From positions 61,587 to 125,586 of the forward strand of contig JAHZCD010000006.1 in assembly GCA_019423025.1 (NCBI GenBank): a stretch of DNA of 64,000 bases, read 5' to 3'. Below the pieces are notes generated by a model. It worked only from the letters and a program-made list of their open reading frames with translations, made no database searches and was not told where the DNA came from. This document shows, piece by piece, positions 59,187-64,000 of this stretch. Within the stretch, counting starts at the first letter, position 1. Every line of letters begins with the position of its first letter. The stretch comes from Haemophilus sp. (lineage in GTDB: Bacteria > Pseudomonadota > Gammaproteobacteria > Enterobacterales > Pasteurellaceae). The position numbers and the translations under genes are program-made.

Positions 59187-60488
59187 TTATTTTGAAATCG
59201 TTTTCCCGAATATCATGGAAAGCACTAAAGTACATAATGCGGGTACAAGCCAGGCAAGCCCTTGTGAATAGAGCGGGAAATGAGTCATGATTTGATGTAA
59301 GCCTTCTGGCAACATATCCAAGTTTTTCAAACTATCAATTAAACTAAAACAAACTGTCACAAAAATAGTGGTGTAATAGCTCAATCGAATAGAAGGCAAT
59401 TTATTACGCACAAGCTGTAAAAGCACTAACATGATCGCCATTGGGTAAATCAACAACAAGGCAGGAATCGTCACTCGGAGTAATTTTGTTAAACCATATT
59501 GTGAAATAATTGTCGTCATGGCGGTGAAGAAGACGATCCAAAATGGATAGGAAAAACGTGTCGAAAACTTGGAGAAATAATCACCACAAGCACTGGTTAC
59601 GCCCACTAATGTAGTTAAGCTTGCTAAAGTGATAATACCCGCCATAATCCAGGTTCCCGCCGTACCAAATAAACTGTTCACATAACGAGAGAAGATTTGG
59701 CCGCCATTTGTTGCACCTTGTGCCACAGCATCAGAAGTCGCCCCTAAATAGAATAAGGCAAAATATAAACAACCTAATAAAATGACAGAAACAAAGCCCG
59801 CTGAAATCGTATATTGAACAATCTTTTGTGGATTAGTCACATTTTTAGCAGACAACGCCCGTGCAACAATACCACCAAAGGCAATCGCAGCCAGAACATC
59901 CATCGTTTGATAACCACTAATTAGGCCTGTGGTTAACGCTGAATTATCTGCATAAGCCTGTGAAGGAGCGACAATCTCAGAAAGAGGTGAAACAAAAACC
60001 GTGATCCCAACAACGAGTAATAATACTAACAATGCCGGCGTCATCACTTCACCCACTGTTGAAATAATGGTACTTGGGCGAATCATGAACCCCATCGCGA
60101 TAATATTAAAGATCACAGAGAAAATAAGACGTGTTGTCGCACTATCTTCAATGAGCCCCAATGGTAGCCATGCCATTTCATAAGCGACATTGGTAATTCG
60201 AGGCATTGCAAAGGTTGAACCGATGACTAAATAAAGAATGGTTAAAAAGGATACGCCTGCCCACTTGGGTAAGTCCTTAGTCAGTTCTTCGCCACGTCCT
60301 AACACTGACACCACAACCAATGTAATAAATGGCATGAGTACGCCTGTTATCACAAACCCTAGCGAAGCTGTTGCCCAATGGTTACCTGCGGAGTACCCCT
60401 CCATCGGTGGGAAAATAATATTTCCCGCGCCTAAAAATAAAGCAAAAATCATCATACCTAGTACGATGATGTCTTTTTTTGAAAACAT
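59187..60488 (-). CDS. brnQ: Branched-chain amino acid transporter BrnQ
   Basis: BrnQ is a sodium-coupled importer of leucine, isoleucine and valine in the inner membrane. The 433-residue protein has about 12 membrane segments and the family start SKKDIIVLGMMIFALFLGAGNIIFPP. Further family features are SGYQTMDVLAAIAFGGIV near 210 and the LVGVTSACGDYFSKFS region near 305. The frame is open 30 codons upstream, but GAGA precedes the ATG at 60488, where homology begins. Divergent from nhaA. Confidence 0.93.
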   Translation of the reverse strand: MFSKKDIIVLGMMIFALFLGAGNIIFPPMEGYSAGNHWATASLGFVITGVLMPFITLVVVSVLGRGEELTKDLPKWAGVSFLTILYLVIGSTFAMPRITNVAYEMAWLPLGLIEDSATTRLIFSVIFNIIAMGFMIRPSTIISTVGEVMTPALLVLLLVVGITVFVSPLSEIVAPSQAYADNSALTTGLISGYQTMDVLAAIAFGGIVARALSAKNVTNPQKIVQYTISAGFVSVILLGCLYFALFYLGATSDAVAQGATNGGQIFSRYVNSLFGTAGTWIMAGIITLASLTTLVGVTSACGDYFSKFSTRFSYPFWIVFFTAMTTIISQYGLTKLLRVTIPALLLIYPMAIMLVLLQLVRNKLPSIRLSYYTTIFVTVCFSLIDSLKNLDMLPEGLHQIMTHFPLYSQGLAWLVPALCTLVLSMIFGKTISK

Positions 60489-60517
60489 AAGTATTCTCGA
60501 ATAAATAAATTTTAAGG

Positions 60518-60547
60518 ATTTTACTATTAAATTGTTTTTTATTCCAA
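60518..60547 (-). promoter_or_regulatory. Candidate brnQ promoter
   Basis: Leftward, TTGGAA (60547-60542), an 18-base spacer and TAAAAT (60523-60518). The predicted start near 60511 places the CRP site at about -60.5, close to the class I position. Confidence 0.5.
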
Positions 60548-60560
60548 AAATGAAAATAAA

Positions 60561-60582
60561 TTTTGTGAAATAGATCACGAAA
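60561..60582. promoter_or_regulatory. CRP binding site between brnQ and nhaA
   Basis: The core TGTGAAATAGATCACG (60564-60579) matches TGTGA-N6-TCACA at nine of ten positions and has AT-rich flanks. It is an ordinary CRP-N site (TGTGA), unlike the CRP-S site at comE1. Position fits brnQ best. Confidence 0.7.
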
Positions 60583-60690
60583 TCTATCTCATTCCGATTA
60601 AATCACACATTATCCACAGCCTATTTTCCCTAAATTAGTAAATTTGTGATAGTATCCAAGCTTTATTATTACTTTTTTAGGAGAGAATGA

Positions 60691-61875
60691 ATGAATAAAC
60701 TGAGTTTGATTCAACAAATTCAGCGTTTTTTCAAATTGGAATCAGCTGGCGGAATTTTATTACTTTTTTCAGCGGTAGTCGCAATGCTATTAGCTAATTC
60801 ACCGCTCAATCAAAACTATAACGACTTTTTAAACTTACCAGTCAGCATTCAAGTAGGGACTTTTTCTATCGATAAAACCTTAATTCACTGGATCAACGAT
60901 GGTTTTATGGCGGTATTCTTTGTTTTAGTTGGAATGGAAGTCAAAAGAGAATTATTTGAGGGCTCCCTTTCAAGCTATCAACAAGCGGTATTCCCTGCTA
61001 TTGCTGCCGTTGGCGGAATGGTTATTCCTGCCTTGGTTTATATTTTTATCGCCCAACAAGATCCCGCTTTAGCCGATGGCTGGGCAATCCCAATGGCAAC
61101 CGACATTGCCTTTGCACTCGGTATCATGGCGTTATTAAGCAAACAAGTGCCACTCCCATTAAAAATCTTTTTACTTGCTTTAGCCATCATTGATGACTTA
61201 GGCGCGATTGTCGTGATTGCACTCTTCTTCTCCCATGGATTAAGTGTGCAAGCACTCGCCTTTGCAGCCATTGCAATTGCTGTACTTATTGCATTAAATC
61301 GCTTTAAAGTGAGCGCACTTTGTGCCTATATGGTAGTGGGAACAATCTTATGGGCTTCGGTATTAAAATCAGGCGTGCATGCTACCCTTGCTGGCGTTAT
61401 CATCGGATTTTGTATTCCATTGAAAGGCAAAAATGGTGAAACACCATTACACGACTTTGAGCACATTCTTGCCCCTTGGTCATCCTTTGTTATCCTGCCA
61501 TTATTCGCATTTGCCAATGCGGGGGTAAGTTTTGATGGTATCGACTCAAGCATGCTTTCATCACCATTATTATTTGCGATTTCTTTAGGCTTAATTATCG
61601 GAAAACCACTTGGTGTATTTGGTTTCAGCTATCTTTCCGTTAAACTGGGCATTGCAAAACTTCCACAAGGCATCAACTTCAAACAAATTTTTGCCGTAGC
61701 GATTTTATGTGGTATCGGTTTCACCATGTCAATGTTCTTAGCCAGCCTTGCCTTCAAGGCTGATGCCGGTGAAAGCATTAACGCCCTTTCTCGATTAGGG
61801 ATCTTATTCGGCTCCACTGTTTCAGCTATTGTGGGGTATATGGCGTTAAAAGCCACAACAAGGTTACCGAAATAA
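60691..61875 (+). CDS. nhaA: Na+/H+ antiporter NhaA
   Basis: NhaA exports Na+ in exchange for protons and sets alkaline and salt tolerance. The 394-residue protein has about 12 membrane segments. It has LESAGGILLLFSAVVAMLLANSP near the N-terminus and the transport aspartates D138 (MATDIAF) and D168-D169 (AIIDDLGAI). GFTMSMFLASLAF is near the C-terminus. AGGAGAGA precedes the ATG. Divergent from brnQ, which is sodium-driven. Confidence 0.96.
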   Translation: MNKLSLIQQIQRFFKLESAGGILLLFSAVVAMLLANSPLNQNYNDFLNLPVSIQVGTFSIDKTLIHWINDGFMAVFFVLVGMEVKRELFEGSLSSYQQAVFPAIAAVGGMVIPALVYIFIAQQDPALADGWAIPMATDIAFALGIMALLSKQVPLPLKIFLLALAIIDDLGAIVVIALFFSHGLSVQALAFAAIAIAVLIALNRFKVSALCAYMVVGTILWASVLKSGVHATLAGVIIGFCIPLKGKNGETPLHDFEHILAPWSSFVILPLFAFANAGVSFDGIDSSMLSSPLLFAISLGLIIGKPLGVFGFSYLSVKLGIAKLPQGINFKQIFAVAILCGIGFTMSMFLASLAFKADAGESINALSRLGILFGSTVSAIVGYMALKATTRLPK

Positions 61876-61886
61876 TCACGTCTTAA

Positions 61887-61925
61887 TAAAAAATCCTTTG
61901 CCACTTTAGCAAAGGATTTTCTTTT
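61887..61925. terminator. Bidirectional terminator between nhaA and the DUF2827 gene
   Basis: AAAATCCTTTGC and GCAAAGGATTTT form a 12-bp stem with a 7-base loop. A run on the left and T run on the right; the genes converge here. Confidence 0.85.
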
Positions 61926-63062
61926 TTATTCAAAAAGTCTTTTAAGTTCTTTCTCGTAGAGATAAATATTCATTGGATTTGTTGGCAGTAACGAATCGAG
62001 ATATTCATTTGCACGTTTTACATATTTATCATGATTTTTATCGTGGTTTTCAATCACATCAAGTAAAACTTTTGCGCCCTCAAATGCATCAAATTCATTG
62101 TAGTAATACCCGACACCTTTTGGTAATAACTTGGAGTTATGAATAAAAGGATAGCCACCATATAACGCATCATTGTAAGCATAATTCAGACCATTTTCCC
62201 ATTGGTGGCTTAATACTACATCAACATAACGGGTAAGAAAATCAGGCATTTGATAACGCCCTTCTACTGTCATCACATCGTCTTTTACAAGATTAGTTCG
62301 ACCAATAAAATTAAAAAATGTTGGATTATCTCTTTTGTCGTAAGTATTACACATATAAACATTTTTAATTTTTTCTGGCGCTTCTCTATAAGCCTGCTCT
62401 GCAATTAAAATAGGAATAAAACTGGTTTTCACTACATTAATATTTGCTTCAAAAGATGCAATACGTTTTGCTTTTTTCTCAGCATCTGGTTTATAACCAA
62501 AAATAAGATTGTGCTGATCCTTGATTCGTTTAATTACTTTATCACAAAATACTGGTGACCAAATTGCAGGCACAACATAAGTAGAACAGCGATACATAAT
62601 AGAAAAATAAGATTTACAAGTATTTTCATGTTGTGGAATCATCCATACAGCATCAAATAATGTACCATTAAATACTCTGCCCGCTTCCTTCTCAAAAAGG
62701 AAGTTTTCCACATCCATAATAAAATCATTGCCCATTTTATAACAAACGACTTTACCACCATGCTCATGCATACGGCTAACTTGATGAGGTTCAATAACTA
62801 ATGTACCTTCAATTAATACATCTAATTGATCAATGACATCTTCAATATAGGCATATTTAAGATTCAATCCATCTAACATAAAACCATCTGGAGGAGTAGT
62901 TCGTTTTTCTGGTCCCCAAGAAACAAAAACAACATCTTCCACCATAGATGAATGTTGAAATAGATGAAAAAGATGGATCGCATTTTGATTAGCACCATTT
63001 GCCCAAATGTCGGTTACTTTTGACTCTAGATTAAACGTGATCCCAATTTTATATTTACGCAT
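61926..63062 (-). CDS. DUF2827 family protein, possible glycosyltransferase-like
   Basis: This 378-residue soluble protein has no signal peptide. It begins RKYKIGITFNLESKVTDIWANGANQNAIHLF, the conserved DUF2827 start. The late segments (VDVVLSHQWENGLNYAYNDALYGGYPFIHNS and VGYYYNEFDAFEGAKVLLDVI) resemble the donor-binding half of GT-B glycosyltransferases. Function is not established. AAGGA precedes the ATG. It lies 132 bases downstream of a trimeric autotransporter, behind that gene's terminator. I infer, without proof, a role in modifying surface protein or glycan. Confidence 0.72.
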   Translation of the reverse strand: MRKYKIGITFNLESKVTDIWANGANQNAIHLFHLFQHSSMVEDVVFVSWGPEKRTTPPDGFMLDGLNLKYAYIEDVIDQLDVLIEGTLVIEPHQVSRMHEHGGKVVCYKMGNDFIMDVENFLFEKEAGRVFNGTLFDAVWMIPQHENTCKSYFSIMYRCSTYVVPAIWSPVFCDKVIKRIKDQHNLIFGYKPDAEKKAKRIASFEANINVVKTSFIPILIAEQAYREAPEKIKNVYMCNTYDKRDNPTFFNFIGRTNLVKDDVMTVEGRYQMPDFLTRYVDVVLSHQWENGLNYAYNDALYGGYPFIHNSKLLPKGVGYYYNEFDAFEGAKVLLDVIENHDKNHDKYVKRANEYLDSLLPTNPMNIYLYEKELKRLFE

Positions 63063-63143
63063 GCTTTTTTCCTTCTTCTATTACCTAAATTATCTAAAAG
63101 TATGGCCAAAAATAAAACTGTTTTTCAATAAGTTAAATAATAA

Positions 63144-63176
63144 AAATCACTCGGATAATTCCTACCCGAGTGATTT
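63144..63176 (-). terminator. Terminator of the trimeric autotransporter gene
   Basis: AAATCACTCGG (63144-63154) pairs with CCGAGTGATTT (63166-63176), followed leftward by TTATTATTT, 19 bases past the adhesin stop. Confidence 0.8.
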
Positions 63177-63194
63177 ATTTAGTTTAGTCGATCA

Positions 63195-64000
63195 TTACCA
63201 TTGATAACCTACACCGGCACCGACATTGTAATCACCTTGTGTAGTTGCGGCTCCGCTCATTTTGAAGATAACTTTATTGTTATCACTTGCACGGGAGTAA
63301 CCTACTGCAACGGCACTTTCACCTTTGTAATTACCGACTCCAAGGCCAACCATTGAACCGCCTGGTTTAGTCACTTGTGGAATATTCGCTGCAGCAGTTG
63401 CCCCTGCGATACCACCACGAAGTTTCTTATCAGTTTTCTTCAATTCGCTACGAACTGCACCAACAGAACGATCAACATATTGTTTATTCGTCGCATCCGT
63501 ACCACGAACTGGATCTGCAACATTAGTGATTCGACGTTCATTACCGACTGAACCAACTGAAACAGTATTTGCTTCATTTGCTACAGAGCCTTGACCTAGA
63601 GCTACTGAGTTATTCGCAGTTGCTTTCGCACCCTGCCCCATAGCGGTTGAGTTTTTACCTGAAGCTTGAGAGTTATTACCTAATGCAGTGCCATTTTCGC
63701 CACTTGCATTTGATCCATAACCAACCGCTGTTGCGTCTTTACCTTTCGCTTTCGCACTATCACGTTTGCTGGTGTTATCCGCTGCAAATGCGGTTTTACC
63801 ATCTTTGCTAATCAAACCTGAATCTTCAATACGTTTCACTGAACTTTCTGCTGCTGTTGCAGAAGATGCTGCCGCAGTAGCTGAACTTGCTGAAGACTTC
63901 GCTGATTTATCTGCCTCTACTGCAGAACTTGCTGAAGACTTCGCGGATTTATCTGCTTCAGTTGCAGAAGATGCTGCTGATTGCGCGGATTTGTCCGCTT
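63195..64000 (-). CDS. Trimeric autotransporter adhesin, C-terminal end (partial, 5' end off window)
   Basis: This is the tail of a YadA/Hia-type type Vc autotransporter. The frame is open to base 64000; about 268 codons are visible. In order: Ala/Ser/Lys repeats, a YadA head-type stretch (GKDATAVGYGSNASGENGTALG and following ALG/AMG repeats), and the neck (ITNVADPVRGTDATNKQYVD). The membrane anchor ends GAGVGYQW, with a terminal aromatic residue as needed for BAM assembly. It would form a trimeric surface stalk. The full size and head are unknown. Confidence 0.88.
   Translation of the reverse strand, partial: ADKSAQSAASSATEADKSAKSSASSAVEADKSAKSSASSATAAASSATAAESSVKRIEDSGLISKDGKTAFAADNTSKRDSAKAKGKDATAVGYGSNASGENGTALGNNSQASGKNSTAMGQGAKATANNSVALGQGSVANEANTVSVGSVGNERRITNVADPVRGTDATNKQYVDRSVGAVRSELKKTDKKLRGGIAGATAAANIPQVTKPGGSMVGLGVGNYKGESAVAVGYSRASDNNKVIFKMSGAATTQGDYNVGAGVGYQW
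63873..63998 (-). repeat. Three 42-bp tandem repeats encoding a 14-residue coiled-coil unit
   Basis: Read leftward, three copies of a unit like ADKSAKSSASSAVE (14 residues, 42 bases) lie at 63998-63957, 63956-63915 and 63914-63873. A degenerate fourth follows. Fourteen residues equal two heptads, fitting an alanine-rich trimeric coiled coil. More copies probably lie beyond the window edge. Confidence 0.82.

Noticed and set aside
63873..63998. CRISPR array
   Set aside because: The repeats are contiguous, in frame, without spacers, and encode an adhesin stalk.

Overview
The window is chromosomal core sequence from a member of the Pasteurellaceae, most likely a Haemophilus of the parainfluenzae/influenzae group. 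The DNA uptake signal core AAGTGCGGT (complement ACCGCACTT) occurs throughout, often as inverted pairs between genes. The window also carries orthologues of Haemophilus-specific proteins: OapA, an OapB-like lipoprotein, surface adhesin Protein E, and the competence protein ComE1 behind a CRP-S site. Protein E differs noticeably from the H. influenzae sequence as I remember it, so a relative such as H. parainfluenzae fits better than H. influenzae itself. I see no rRNA, tRNA, CRISPR array, insertion sequence or prophage, and no gene-free stretch longer than 300 bases.

Layout. 1-2.6 kb: dTDP-rhamnose genes rmlB-rmlA-rmlD (rmlD cut by the window edge). 2.6-10 kb: glnA, typA/bipA, rdgC, then proC, an HcaT-like MFS transporter and xerD. 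10-12.5 kb: a GntP-type permease and glycerate kinase operon. 12.6-21 kb: dgkA, relA, rlmD, recO, oapB-like, oapA, then epmB divergent from efp (enzyme and substrate of the EF-P modification). 21-26 kb: the anaerobic formate cluster focA-pflB-pflA followed by the adhesin Protein E. 26-31 kb: comE1 with its competence operator, ybjQ, rdgB, a DUF305 protein behind a MerR-type promoter, ispH-lspA and glmU. 31-36 kb: pyrG, an orphan family 2 glycosyltransferase and a DUF4153 membrane protein. 36-42 kb: eno, then a NUDIX hydrolase, a small unknown protein, yigB, ygiB, ygiC and an iron-type alcohol dehydrogenase in one rightward run.

42-48.7 kb: a leftward information-processing block: tig, clpP, clpX, secE, nusG, rplK, rplA, with kbp upstream. 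48.9-60 kb: ypfJ, the leftward run murJ-ribF-ileS, then rpsT, rnr and rlmB. 60-64 kb: brnQ and nhaA diverge from a region with a good CRP site. The window ends with a DUF2827 protein downstream of the C-terminal end of a trimeric autotransporter adhesin that continues past base 64000.

Most genes are housekeeping. The regulatory DNA is more informative than the gene list: a near-perfect CRP-S competence operator, a textbook 19-bp-spacer MerR promoter with no regulator nearby, a possible L1 operator in the rplK leader, a large inverted repeat over the pyrG promoter, paired hairpins before relA, and repeated use of inverted uptake signals as terminators. The best candidate for less-described biology is the DUF2827 gene paired with the adhesin; the nudix-to-ADH run and the MerR/DUF305 unit come next. 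I found no clearly new defence or mobile system.
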